Under the pieces are notes generated by a model. That model saw nothing but the letters and a program-made list of their open reading frames with translations, was not told where the DNA came from and did no database searches. Shown here in pieces: positions 25,701 to 32,314 of a DNA stretch of 32,314 nt (positions are counted from its first letter, which is position 1; each line of letters opens with the position of its first letter). The stretch is from a virus. Where the stretch lies: IMG/VR virus record IMGVR_UViG_3300037842_000594, positions 1-32,314 of that record; one strand, 5' to 3'. The position numbers and the translations under genes are program-made.

Positions 25701-28120
25701 AAATCAAATACCTGCTCTGATATAGAATTATTTACAAATTTAGTCCAACCAATTTCATTACCAAATGCAGAGAGAGAAGTGTGTTTTCTAATAAATCCAA
25801 CACTTACTTTCTTTGATGCCAATGGAGTTCCATATGTGAATGTGTCGGAGTACAAATCATTATTAAAAACTATATCTCCCAAATTATCAATATTAAGATA
25901 TGCTAATGGAAATCCAAGAACACTATCTTTTTTACCAACACCGACACCATAACTGAAAAGTTTGGTTCCACCAAATGATGTTTTAGGATATATGTTTGTG
26001 TTTGATAAACTATAACCATCTATGTCAAACACATCAAATAATGGTGCTTGATTCAATGTTGTTTTTTGTTGTGAAAATACCCAATCAGTGCCATCGTAAT
26101 GATATACCTTCCCCTGAAGAGTCGCTCCATTTGTACAAACAACCACATGATTAACTTCGCTAATAGAATCTGATGTTTCAACTAAATTAACAACCTTAAT
26201 ATCATCCCCATTCAAATCAATGTATTGGACTTCGTATATTTTATTACGCACATTACCATTATTATCTTTTGCAAAAATGACACGTGACCCTTCTGTTATA
26301 TTAAATCCATCAATTGAGAATCCACCAAGCCCATTCACATTACTCAATGCATCTACTTCATTAAAATCTATCACTGTTATTGGAGTTTTACTTTGTGTTC
26401 CAAAGTTAAACAATTTCAATCCAGCATCAAACTCTATAATTGGTCTATTTGCACGCAAGTTATTATCTAATATTGCAACAGAATTATTATATTCGGCTGT
26501 TTTTTCAATAACAGAACGATGAACCCATCGATTACTTCTAGACCATGGATTCAAATCAATGCATGCTCGATTAATCGTAATGAAATCGGGAATGGATGGT
26601 GAATTTAAATTCCCATCAAAATTAGTACTATCAAATGTGTTGAAATCAAATGGTTCCAACTTACTAGTTGTGTATGGCTCTGGAGTTACTAAATCATTAA
26701 CATCAATTAACTTAATCGATGCACCAACCCCTTCTACAAAATATTCTTTATTGTGATATTCAGTTGGGTTAACAGTTCCTCTGAATATAACCTTGAGACC
26801 ATTGGTAAATTCAACACCATTAGTACTTGTATAATTAGTCTTTCCAATTATATCGGAGATATTGATTGCTACATCTGACGATGCATCAACTAAGTTTATA
26901 ATACCAAACTTATCACCATCACTACCGTCTTGATAATAAAGTGTATCCTGTGCTGCCGTCAATAATGGAATCTCTTGGAAAAATCCCATTGAGTTTTTAT
27001 AAATTGATTTATTACTATACACATCACCGTACAATATATCAAACTTCTCAAGATTTGAAATTTCTTTAATTTTGTTCAATTTAATAATAGTATTACCACC
27101 AATAGAGATATATTCTATCTGATAAACACTATATCTATCCTCTTGGTTGTCGATAAATAATGTCTCTTCAAATGGCTCTGATTCAAATGGTGCATCCTCA
27201 TGCAAATTCAAATACTGCCACCCCAAGTCCGCAGAATTTCCATACGTTGTATCCAAAAATACAATAGTTTTTCCCTCTAAGTCAGCAATACCATCAATAC
27301 CACCAAGTTGACTCACGAGTTTTCCATTAATTGCATCAAACCTATCGAACGTTGCCAAATCAATTCCGGAAATTTCAGTTAAATCATAATAGAACTGTTG
27401 ACTATCCACGTTGGGCACTGTGAATGTTATTACACCACCATCTGAGCCATTATTGGTAACTCCTGCTACATCACGGCTACTAATATTACTCGCATGATGC
27501 ATAGTTCCATTTGTTCCAATATTGGATTGGATATGAAATTTATTACCATGTTGGTTCACAGCAAATGTATATTCACCACCTCTGACTAATGTAATGGATG
27601 GATTAGTTCCTGCAATACCACTTAAACTATAAGAAGCATTATTTCTAGTAACATCAAAATTATCAGTTAATAAAATATCAGTAGAACTGACATCCACACT
27701 ATCAGTACCACTAGGCAACCAATAGTATTGACTATGATTAACAAATTTATCAAAATCGATTAACGGATTCCAACTATATATTGGACTTGAAAATAATCTG
27801 TCATGGCGAGAAACGTTGGCACCTTTCGACTTCAATGAATCGATTATCTCTGGATATGTAATAGCACTTTCTACTTCATCGGTGTCATTTTTAAATACCA
27901 CTGTTGGTTCCAACTGATAGTTACTTCTTTCACCTGTTGGTTCCAATACATATGAATCACCACTGTTGATTCCTGTACCAAATTTTCTTCCAACAAACCC
28001 TTGCGTTTGTTTTAATTTTGGTGCTTGGGTAAGTTGGTCAAGTGTTGAGCCTAAAAATTCCTTATTAGTATCTGTTTTGAATATTTCAGGTAGAAAATCT
28101 ACCGACCTATCTCTAGCCAT
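16754..28120 (-). CDS. Giant virion structural protein, baseplate region (3788 aa)
   Basis: One uninterrupted frame of 11.4 kb. The N-terminus (DFLPEIFKTDTNKEFLGSTL, GFVGRKFG, YQLEPTVV, FYSW-like IYSWNPLIDFDKFVN, YYWLPSG, within ~1-140) matches what I know of very large structural proteins of marine T4-like phages coded next to gp6. Residues ~173-235 (GGEYTFAVNQHGNKFHI..GVTNNGSDGGVITFTVP) look like a cupredoxin-like beta sandwich. Residues ~1420-1530 form a conserved-looking block (NWVADYHNNNG..LGRMDIRLAYRM). Residues ~2840-2910 have GNNYTSVPIITV / GSGYTSTPAITI strands, ~2640-3475 have recurring TVDS repeats, and ~3675-3735 hold IIDGERITYRERD..SGLRRGTAGTA. Its ATG lies one base after the gp6-like stop, where T4 encodes gp7; it may take that wedge role, but homology to gp7 is not visible. 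Confidence 0.78.
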   Translation of the reverse strand: MARDRSVDFLPEIFKTDTNKEFLGSTLDQLTQAPKLKQTQGFVGRKFGTGINSGDSYVLEPTGERSNYQLEPTVVFKNDTDEVESAITYPEIIDSLKSKGANVSRHDRLFSSPIYSWNPLIDFDKFVNHSQYYWLPSGTDSVDVSSTDILLTDNFDVTRNNASYSLSGIAGTNPSITLVRGGEYTFAVNQHGNKFHIQSNIGTNGTMHHASNISSRDVAGVTNNGSDGGVITFTVPNVDSQQFYYDLTEISGIDLATFDRFDAINGKLVSQLGGIDGIADLEGKTIVFLDTTYGNSADLGWQYLNLHEDAPFESEPFEETLFIDNQEDRYSVYQIEYISIGGNTIIKLNKIKEISNLEKFDILYGDVYSNKSIYKNSMGFFQEIPLLTAAQDTLYYQDGSDGDKFGIINLVDASSDVAINISDIIGKTNYTSTNGVEFTNGLKVIFRGTVNPTEYHNKEYFVEGVGASIKLIDVNDLVTPEPYTTSKLEPFDFNTFDSTNFDGNLNSPSIPDFITINRACIDLNPWSRSNRWVHRSVIEKTAEYNNSVAILDNNLRANRPIIEFDAGLKLFNFGTQSKTPITVIDFNEVDALSNVNGLGGFSIDGFNITEGSRVIFAKDNNGNVRNKIYEVQYIDLNGDDIKVVNLVETSDSISEVNHVVVCTNGATLQGKVYHYDGTDWVFSQQKTTLNQAPLFDVFDIDGYSLSNTNIYPKTSFGGTKLFSYGVGVGKKDSVLGFPLAYLNIDNLGDIVFNNDLYSDTFTYGTPLASKKVSVGFIRKHTSLSAFGNEIGWTKFVNNSISEQVFDFDYDGNSLIFDIVPKDGLSIPSTKVYIDNKFVDSSKYTITVIDTGMVIKFIDTVDEKTEIKVTVISDIASKVGYYSVPKNLENNAFNENSDTLTLGTIRNHYGKLAQNLLELSGEIHGSNNSRDLGNIESYGDTIIQNSSPLVPMAKFLHSKEFDFFESVNFNANAYEKFKLKVLDYILKNDTYGLSAGVILDQALVAINVGKGQSSPFFKSDMIAGVRAPTITTHTVTSISTDTFNIVNIYDFTKASNVAVLVYLNDSILIKDHEYIISSDSPTIQISSVLTNGDIITVKEYPSTDGTYVPNTPTKMGLYQKFKPSKYTDNTFTTPTMVVQGHDGSIMVAFDDIRDDVLLEFETRIYNNIKTNNTIPVRDVDVIPGKFRTTEYTDAETISILSNSFLNWVGWNRLDYKTQDYLSDNELTWNYSTCSSKLDGTALKGHWRGVYKYYYDTDTPHTTPWEMLGISEKPLWWENEYGVAPYTSGNLVLWGDLSNGTIKEPGNNRVDIRYKRDDLIKVIPVDSEGNLLNPFVSIVQNYSQSDFRKSWVIGDCGPTESAWRRSSSYPFALQRLFALTKPAKYFALSIDVDRYKYNDTMKQYLYDSRYRLDTRLVDVQTNANPKHSYINWVADYHNNNGCSCVDIKDQLGRMDIRLAYRMASFTDKKYLKIFTDNSSPDSSNNGLLLPDQSYELLLHKNQALYELQYSAVIVQKTHDGYSVHGHSTSQQYFEILQSIQDSNDDIIGDISLPTNFTDNVTLVPYGYVFTNKQSVIDFLVSYGAFLESMGMVFKTYENSKILNWGMMAQEFLAWDAHGWGIGSIVNLNPNAISLEFNKNLLVVDNINGKHVQALDQNGMPLTPDDYSITRLDNSFKITTINKTINFLKIDTTSYEHLLILDNTSVFNDLMYLPINGLRQSRIKLVGFTTFDWNGQLDAQGFILNQDNVDEWEPNQFYSIGNIIKFKNAFWSAVSKVDPSDTFEFNSWKKINYNDITKGLSPNISTKAGQISEYYNKKTTNLESDVDLLAMGLTGFRPRSYLDTLDDVSQVNFYTGFISNKGTHVSADSFRNVKFDKKVTDYEIFENWAVREATFGNSGNRSFIDLEMNSDLLQNNPSIIEVVDNSNSLTSTHQMIKISELYNQSEVPTSKNIFSSITTKLTNTNLPIAGHVNANDADIALFEITDFNGGAGVPFIKDLISGSIIWVAKDTLYDWNIYRAELQSNIQSIIPVDGKTEITFYHNHDFVTNDILVIQGNNLIVDGSHKVVDVINSKVIRVPLVIVDMFVNIASDSSITSDTDLYSSDHVLGFSYRLNSIRVPSSDNLQDIYIDQLPIGARVWVDINVNDKHCVYEKYSTNGRVILNSDIYNTDRNSVWVLLREEQDVVDTKLINRVMIYDKNTKIVSQNLDYIDPINGKILGIANENIDFIMPSDPALYNQGTNINGVVWGDNQVGKIWWDVTNIRYLDYNQSDYAYSSRNWGGLFPGSTVNVNQWVKSSVHPSQYTGNGTVVDASSFTTVSRINTAKTIVQSYYFWVNGLDSIFDNKTLSTNSITQYIDNPHTSGIGFVGFLSNSTVGIYNSLKYINDGILHISYNQSYNDGDIFNEYKLIKENNKNDFINDITYRKLQDSFVGGNSLGLSVPDKNLSVAERNGIGYRPRQSMFDNRLSALKVYLTQVNSVLKEHIVTTNKNFELLNKKEIIPGNSNGEWNFKVADLSELYYQDLLIVSVGYKYLVTTDTNNSGGWSIYEVVSGQTLQLIRVQKYDTTRAWKYIDWYEDSDAENSIPIIDVSNASDLSSLEIDDKSYVRVTSNSVGKFEIYQLRNAFWVRVGLEDGTIEFSSNLWDGTSTQDNITIDTDAFTVDSIINSADNGTGGAELRNVIKAINESLFVDDILIERNKSLISIFNYILSEQSSVDWLYKTSFIDVEHNVRDLEQYSTYKKDDQDFLLNYLNESKPYHTKIKDFLLKYSGVDQYNANLADFDVPSYYDSTFNKNISPILDYDGVILKSDHSNFDDSGVGLKENDYNIWKLTPWDNWYDNRALSIKSAIIVNAGNNYTSVPIITVSGDATIPAELVASINTSGQIISVNVVSNGSGYTSTPAITIGSGGGNGAIITPIMQNLLVRNISTTIKYDRYEYITSVVDWVSNSLTSSDDSMTVDATSIKVDSASTVYDIGQLVRYKNDVYRLNDRRALETVFDINNYSIVDSGTLSGVDRTMGYYNPDKNSVGLDLSLLLNGIDYNGVEVKNLDFTNSAGFDVLGFDIGLFDIIEVSEDGSTNYSDGILDSEYIGSFNDLYIGTRPSDINADGGEFIDVHSSHSPEELVPSSIFDTLNLVVNTRPGFDYDGNGHAFEVQYGMFIYTPTTSVFSFNELVAHPIAIKVINASNGIVLTETNNYTINWVDGTISILSGVVSDDSVHVIAYEIGGGNQLYRNTYIGDIIGNEVTIPTEAKSIYDIVVMVNGIELTNGFTSSSDGSITVDSILETSDSESLTVDTVSSSSDNTTTISFADTYTSTDFVSITVFGFENTQHEYTYPTTKIFTPYGADSSLFTVDSDSITTDNVSTNFETGVGSDANEKSVSVLGKNKQNAIVEHNGLRLRPPEGIRYSGNNSNLNFAFPTEGGTSHSLISNSEVVVYIDDIQQTLSTDYNIYILYVDSSAITVDSTEVSSDATEFKQVVFAIAPPTNTKIDVYITTDSAYTINGSVLNIKGSVSAVDTISITTWNDTSQLDILTNVFKGPTMTSETIVDLYDSGGFDVIEFDKLSSESINTNLFDLGRSVTNANRLWVTKNGQLLMNGNDYLISNSTLMIVGDVLSSSDVIAVTSMTDDVVPDALSFRLFKDMNGSSAMYRIKDSVNLVSDLNDTDDIIYVDDSSKLAIPNLPLGIFGILIIDGERITYRERDTTLNTISGLRRGTAGTAISPHYIGDKVDDLNVGNTVNGSVITSTTLGADTNMSVYSYDKVWYANGINAPSNGIALQDQVTVQANFVKK

Positions 28121-28121
28121 T

Positions 28122-31100
28122 CTATGCTCCGTTTAAATTATCTGATGTCAAAGAACTAACTACCTTCACATTGTCGACTGTCGTTGCATTCACAAATATT
28201 TCATTTGACAATGACCGTATTTCATACAAATCACCAAATGATTTATCAGCACTACTTGGAACCAACACGACCGAACCGATAATACCACCCATCTGTTCAT
28301 GTAAGAATGCTGATAGTTCTGAAAAATAGAACGTATCACCAAAACTCCAATTCGAAATATCAAAATAATCATTCATTGCTGTTACGACACGGCTCTTGAT
28401 TTCACTATCACTAACTAATGAGTTATATGACTTAACAACAGATATATTAGCACGCAAATCTGTAGATGCTTTATTTCCAAATAACGGTTTAAATGAAACA
28501 CTATTCATAACAATATTATCACTTACCATCTTACTGTCATGAAGTGATTGATACGCTGATGTTAATTCAGAAATACTAGGAACTGCAGGTATGGTTATCA
28601 TTCCCGTAGTATCTTGGATATATTTCTTATATTCGGTGTAATATGCATCTGTAACAAAATACATATCAATAATATTAGTTAAACCAGGATTAATACGCTT
28701 TGATTCCGAACTATTATGTCTGTATTGGAATTGCAAATCCTGTCTTCCTGTTTTTGCCAATAAATTAGTTTTATCTTCTAAAATACCACCAACTATTTCC
28801 TTGAACTTAACAGTCTCCCCGTAAAAATAAAATAATTGATTCTCTGAATAACTAGTAAGAACTAATAATGGGTCTGATGTACTCGAAAACTCTACATTAA
28901 TGACATCACTCGCAAGTGGCAAATCTCTTTCCAATCCATCGGCATCAACAGTTGTTTGAAAGAATACTAACCCACTTGGTGCGACGATATCATCAAAGAA
29001 ATCTGGATTATCCGCAACACCATCATTATCCGAATCAGTGTAACTAACTTCTACATTAAAATCATTGACAAATCCATCAGTCTCAATGGGTTGTCCAATA
29101 ATATCCATCTTTATATCACCACTCAATGGTGAATTATTAGTCGGTTGTGAATTGGTTTTTAATACACCAACAAAATCATTAACAATCTTTCCAGATTTAA
29201 TATCGAAAATCTTGTTGTGCCCACTGAAGTAAAATCTTGTTTCAATTACACTAGAGAAAAAATACTGCAATGCTCTAGTAGTAACTGTATAAACGTTATC
29301 AACTGAGGTGAATTTAACAATCCAACTAGCATCTATATTATTATTCATTAAGTCTTCAGAATGAGTTAAACTAAAATCCCCATTCTTATTAATATTAGAA
29401 CTTGAAATAACATACCACGTACCTGTTAGGTTATTAAACCCTATACCAAAATCATTATATGATTCTATTTGTGCTAAAATACTCTGCTCAAATACTAATG
29501 GCAAATCCGTATTGAATACGGGTACAATTTCAGAAGGAATTGCTCCACTTGGAATAAAGTTTGCCAATACTATAGGTCCAATACCATCACTACTATTTCC
29601 AATACCAAAATTAGTACCCTCCAATGAAACAGATTTAACTGCACTCCACAAAATAGTATTATCAGTAGGTAATAACTTAGTTCGTTGTTTTAATCTATCA
29701 TTCACATCAAAATAATACACACCACCATCGTCAGATGTGGGGGTTTTGAATTTTATCAGTGCATTTGGTGCAATATACTGCCTATTATCAGACACATATG
29801 TTCCAACCTGTAATGCAAATCCATTGGTATTTTTAAAATATCCAGTCGTTTGATTGGTGGTTGTTGTACTTTGATTCCAAATAATATCAATCGATGTCAA
29901 TGGCATTCTATTGAAGTTACTGTTATATAAGTGTATCGTACTGCGTTTAGCAAGTTTTGGCTCAATCTGATTTCTAATAACTGCTTCAATATCATTCTTA
30001 TCATCAAAACTAAATGTAAATGATGTACTTGAGTTATTTTTAAATACTGCACCATCGCTATTGAATGTGTTGATACTAGAATACTTACCAGTTGGGTCGA
30101 CTAAATCTAAATGTCTACTAGTGCCCACATTTGTTCTTACAATAGCCTTACTTTTGATAATACTACTGAACGCTGTGTACGGGAAGTTATTGTAGTCTTC
30201 ACCATTTACCATTCTGTTTTGTGTATAGAATCTTGCAGGTGCGTTTCGTTTAATATCTGCTAAACTCTCCTTCGTAGTTGCATTATTGATATTTTGAGTT
30301 AGACTGACTGTAAATGTCGCAGTTTCTGCTCTACCATTTCTACTAATATAAGGAACAGAAAGATTAATTCCAGACATGTCACTTGAATTAATAATGTACT
30401 TCTTCCCGTTGCTCAACCTAACAAAAGAGCGGAAGAATCCTGTTGGAATATCACCAAAAACACCGTCGCCAAAATTCATCGTGATTTGGTCATTAGTTCG
30501 ACTCGTTTCACTAAAATATTTTCTTTTAGATGTTTCTGTTTGTTTTGATATGGGTGCATAAATATTTTGAACTGCTTCCCACTCGTTTATTACGGCACCA
30601 GTTACATTGTTTAATTCATACAACCAAACATCATTATTATTAATCCCTTCAACATTAATGTCAACATTGCGGTTTGCAATTCTATCACTCAACGTAAAGT
30701 CTTTGTTAATTAACGTACCTTGTTTAAAGTAAAAGAAGAATCCAGTATTTGCACTTGCAAATCCTAATTTATCATTTCTGTATAGGATATTAAAATCACC
30801 ATTAAGAACTGGTGATGGTTCATATACTGATGCTGTGTTTGCTGTGGTTGCACTAACAGCCTCAAAGTCCATGTTAGCACCGTTTACGGTTGCTGAAAAT
30901 GGTATAACTGGCATCAAATTGCTAACCAAATTTACCGTGTACTCATCTGTCTTGTTACCAAGCACATCTGCTGTTCTTCCTGGCTTTCCAACTTTTTGGC
31001 TATCAACCATCATAGCATTCATTACAGTATTAAATTGGTCTTGCCAATCAATATTTGTACTATCATTCCACCGTAGTGTTACGTTTGCCAAGTTAGCACC

Positions 31101-31499
31101 ATTAAAGTCAGTAATATTTTCTGTCGTGCTTACTGAAGTAACCTTCAAAAATCCACTAGCATTTTCATTACGTTTTGGTGTGTATCCAACTAAATCAGCA
31201 AGTCTAACAACACTGTCTCTACGTTCTGCAGTATCTAAAAAGTTTTCACGTGTGTTTAAATCTTGTCTGTAACTTATCGATTGCCCCATAAATGCCATTA
31301 CATCAAGTAACGCAATGAATTCTGAACTCTCAACATAATCATTGAAGTCTTCTGGGTGATGTTGTCTTAAATAATCAACAAAACCTTTTCGTAGTGTTTC
31401 GAAGTTATAACTTTGGAAGTCTGCCTGATTGTATGTCTTGTAAAGAGAACGCCAATCTTCGATTCCAAAAATACTGGTTTGTCGACTAGATGTTGCCAT
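28122..31499 (-). CDS. gp6: Baseplate wedge protein, gp6-like (1125 aa)
   Basis: The first ~115 residues carry the gp6 signature: YNFETLRKGFVDYLRQHHPE, DFNDYVESSEFIALLDVMAF, GQSISYRQDLNTRENFLDTA, ERRDSVVRLADLVGYTPKR. In T4, gp6 dimers link the wedges and form the inner ring of the baseplate; this protein should do the same. At 1125 aa it is far longer than T4 gp6 (660 aa), with extra sequence mainly in the C-terminal half. Residues ~820-837 contain YTDSDNDGVADNPDFFDD, a thrombospondin-type-3-like calcium-binding pattern. The start at 31499 has a strong AAGGAGAT ribosome binding site at 31505-31512 that lies inside the 3' end of the upstream HNH gene. The stop is separated by one base from the giant structural gene, so the two are coupled. 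Confidence 0.9.
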   Translation of the reverse strand: MATSSRQTSIFGIEDWRSLYKTYNQADFQSYNFETLRKGFVDYLRQHHPEDFNDYVESSEFIALLDVMAFMGQSISYRQDLNTRENFLDTAERRDSVVRLADLVGYTPKRNENASGFLKVTSVSTTENITDFNGANLANVTLRWNDSTNIDWQDQFNTVMNAMMVDSQKVGKPGRTADVLGNKTDEYTVNLVSNLMPVIPFSATVNGANMDFEAVSATTANTASVYEPSPVLNGDFNILYRNDKLGFASANTGFFFYFKQGTLINKDFTLSDRIANRNVDINVEGINNNDVWLYELNNVTGAVINEWEAVQNIYAPISKQTETSKRKYFSETSRTNDQITMNFGDGVFGDIPTGFFRSFVRLSNGKKYIINSSDMSGINLSVPYISRNGRAETATFTVSLTQNINNATTKESLADIKRNAPARFYTQNRMVNGEDYNNFPYTAFSSIIKSKAIVRTNVGTSRHLDLVDPTGKYSSINTFNSDGAVFKNNSSTSFTFSFDDKNDIEAVIRNQIEPKLAKRSTIHLYNSNFNRMPLTSIDIIWNQSTTTTNQTTGYFKNTNGFALQVGTYVSDNRQYIAPNALIKFKTPTSDDGGVYYFDVNDRLKQRTKLLPTDNTILWSAVKSVSLEGTNFGIGNSSDGIGPIVLANFIPSGAIPSEIVPVFNTDLPLVFEQSILAQIESYNDFGIGFNNLTGTWYVISSSNINKNGDFSLTHSEDLMNNNIDASWIVKFTSVDNVYTVTTRALQYFFSSVIETRFYFSGHNKIFDIKSGKIVNDFVGVLKTNSQPTNNSPLSGDIKMDIIGQPIETDGFVNDFNVEVSYTDSDNDGVADNPDFFDDIVAPSGLVFFQTTVDADGLERDLPLASDVINVEFSSTSDPLLVLTSYSENQLFYFYGETVKFKEIVGGILEDKTNLLAKTGRQDLQFQYRHNSSESKRINPGLTNIIDMYFVTDAYYTEYKKYIQDTTGMITIPAVPSISELTSAYQSLHDSKMVSDNIVMNSVSFKPLFGNKASTDLRANISVVKSYNSLVSDSEIKSRVVTAMNDYFDISNWSFGDTFYFSELSAFLHEQMGGIIGSVVLVPSSADKSFGDLYEIRSLSNEIFVNATTVDNVKVVSSLTSDNLNGA

Positions 31500-32115
31500 T
31501 ACTTATCTCCTTTTTACACAATCTTCCGTGCGCGAATCCATGCGGTTCTTCACCTGGAAATACCATAATCCCTATCAAACCATTATTATAATGTTTGCGA
31601 CCGTTTTCGCCTTTATTATGTGCAACTCTACCACGTTTAGTTTCGCTTATTTTTTGTTTATGCTCTTCTGTTAAAGACATACCTTTATTCCAAATATTTC
31701 TTCCTTTTAACCCTTTGCTCATATTTTTAATATGTTCATTTGATAACTTTCTTCCTCTAAGTGCATTTGCGGCGTTTTTAATATGCTGATTGGACTTTGG
31801 TTTACCTTTTTTTGCTTTAGATAACTTAAGGCGGTATTCATCCGTTATATGGTTACTTCCTCCTATAACTTTAATAAAATTTACCGAAATTTTATCACCT
31901 CTATTCTTGTGAATAGCAATATGGTCATCAGGATGTAATGCTATTAGATTTGATGGATGATGTATTTTTAAATCATCCTTGTTTTTAAACGTTGATTTTG
32001 GTTTAATATGATGCACGTGGAATCCTTTGGGTATTGTCCACCCAGGAATTAATTGATTCCAATAGTTGATTAAGTTTCGTTTATAGTTTGAAGTGTATTT
32101 GAATGTTGTTGCCAT
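31486..32115 (-). CDS. HNH homing endonuclease with NUMOD3 repeats (209 aa)
   Basis: Free-standing mobile-type endonuclease. Residues 33-69 form an HNH-like site (HVHHIKP at 33-39 with H35/H36, N56 and H61/H65/H69 in NLIALHPDDHIAIH). Residues ~91-163 hold about four copies of the DNA-binding NUMOD3 pattern (TDEYRLKLSKAKKGK, NQHIKNAANALRGR, SNEHIKNMSKGLKGR, TEEHKQKISETKRGR). The C-terminus has HYNNGLIGIMVFPGEEPHGF..GR, a tail often seen in phage HNH endonucleases. It lies between gp25-like and gp6-like genes, not inside an intron. Its last codons overlap the first 14 bases of the gp6-like gene, and its 3' end carries the ribosome binding site for that gene. Both proteins start with the same nine bases, ATGGCAACA. 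It probably nicks or cuts the same intergenic site in related phages to spread itself. Confidence 0.88.
   Translation of the reverse strand: MATTFKYTSNYKRNLINYWNQLIPGWTIPKGFHVHHIKPKSTFKNKDDLKIHHPSNLIALHPDDHIAIHKNRGDKISVNFIKVIGGSNHITDEYRLKLSKAKKGKPKSNQHIKNAANALRGRKLSNEHIKNMSKGLKGRNIWNKGMSLTEEHKQKISETKRGRVAHNKGENGRKHYNNGLIGIMVFPGEEPHGFAHGRLCKKEISNGNI
31505..31512 (-). promoter_or_regulatory. Ribosome binding site AAGGAGAT of the gp6-like gene, inside the HNH gene
   Basis: The minus strand reads AAGGAGAT five bases before ATG 31499. It is the strongest Shine-Dalgarno sequence I found in the window and is part of the coding sequence of the HNH endonuclease. Confidence 0.75.
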
Positions 32116-32139
32116 AATAACGTAATTTTGTGTTTACGT

Positions 32140-32147
32140 TATTTATG
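32140..32147 (-). promoter_or_regulatory. Late-promoter-like octamer CATAAATA upstream of the HNH and gp6-like genes
   Basis: The minus strand reads GCATAAATAACG; the octamer sits 24 bases before the HNH start at 32115 and 20 bases past the gp25-like stop. It could drive both the HNH gene and the gp6-like gene and may be the original gp6 promoter. Confidence 0.5.
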
Positions 32148-32167
32148 CTGTTAATAAACTGTGTATA

Positions 32168-32314
32168 TTATGCGAACTTAGCAGTGTTAGTATTTTGGTC
32201 GAACATCAAGTTAATAACTTCCAAATTAACATCAGGAAGAATTCTAACGTTCATCTCAATTAATATATTGTGATTTTTAGCGTACACATTGACTTCTTCT
32301 GCTTGTATTCTAGG
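32168..32314 (-). CDS. gp25: gp25-like baseplate wedge protein (partial, C-terminal 48 residues)
   Basis: An open frame enters from the right edge and stops at 32168. The visible residues PRIQAEEVNVYAKNHNILIE followed by MNVRILPDVNLEVINLMFD match the C-terminal pattern of gp25/GPW proteins: an acidic PRI segment, then alternating strands. In T4, gp25 is the small sheath-initiating lysozyme-like wedge protein that binds gp6. The following gp6-like gene supports the call. The N-terminal part is outside the window, so the identification rests on one short segment plus context. Confidence 0.6.
   Translation of the reverse strand, partial: PRIQAEEVNVYAKNHNILIEMNVRILPDVNLEVINLMFDQNTNTAKFA

Noticed and set aside
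28122-31499. An intein or intron inside the oversized gp6-like gene.
   Set aside because: The frame is continuous and I see no intein splice-junction motifs (Cys/Ser start, HN end) or internal endonuclease motif.
1-32314. tRNA genes, CRISPR arrays, insertion sequences, integrase or attachment sites.
   Set aside because: I found no cloverleaf-like sequence, regularly spaced repeat array, transposase or integrase motif; the only mobile-type gene is the HNH endonuclease.

Overview
This window is a piece of a T4-like (myovirus-type) tailed phage genome, most likely from a marine phage. All supported genes lie on the minus strand, so transcription runs from high to low coordinates. The evidence is a gp25-like C-terminus followed by a gp6-type baseplate wedge protein, a very large structural protein directly after it, tail-fibre genes with typical tail-fibre repeats, and late-promoter-like CATAAATA octamers. 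The DNA is AT-rich. This fits phages of AT-rich marine picoplankton (SAR11, Prochlorococcus and similar), but the host cannot be determined from this window.

Layout in the order of transcription. (1) 32314-28122: the end of a gp25-like baseplate gene, a free-standing HNH homing endonuclease with NUMOD3 repeats, and a gp6-like baseplate wedge protein of 1125 aa. (2) 28120-16754: one 3788-aa virion structural protein that fills about a third of the window. (3) 16726-11052: a 44-aa mini-gene, a 201-aa structural protein, a tail-fibre protein, a glycine-rich adhesin-like protein, a second paralogous tail-fibre protein and another fibre-type structural protein. A Rho-independent terminator closes this block. 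(4) 10969 to beyond the left edge: a tightly packed operon of twelve genes. It starts with a 101-aa conserved-type small protein, then two glycosyltransferase-like proteins, a 108-aa small protein, a third glycosyltransferase-like protein, and then seven consecutive radical SAM enzymes; the last is cut by the window edge. Almost every junction in this operon overlaps by 4-19 nt and one is a direct TAA-ATG abutment, which suggests translational coupling.

The radical SAM/glycosyltransferase operon is the most unusual part. The seven enzymes form three subfamilies. All carry CxxxCxxC plus GGEP and a second four-position cysteine set (C-x15-18-C-x41-55-CxxC, SPASM/twitch-like). In five of them this auxiliary set comes before the radical SAM core and in two it follows it. 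The position next to the tail-fibre genes suggests, as inference only, that the operon makes or modifies a glycan or a protein side chain on the fibres or on the host surface.

There is no gene-free stretch longer than 300 bases. The longest gaps (about 30-85 bases) hold promoters, a terminator and ribosome binding sites. No tRNA, CRISPR array, insertion sequence, integrase or attachment site was seen.
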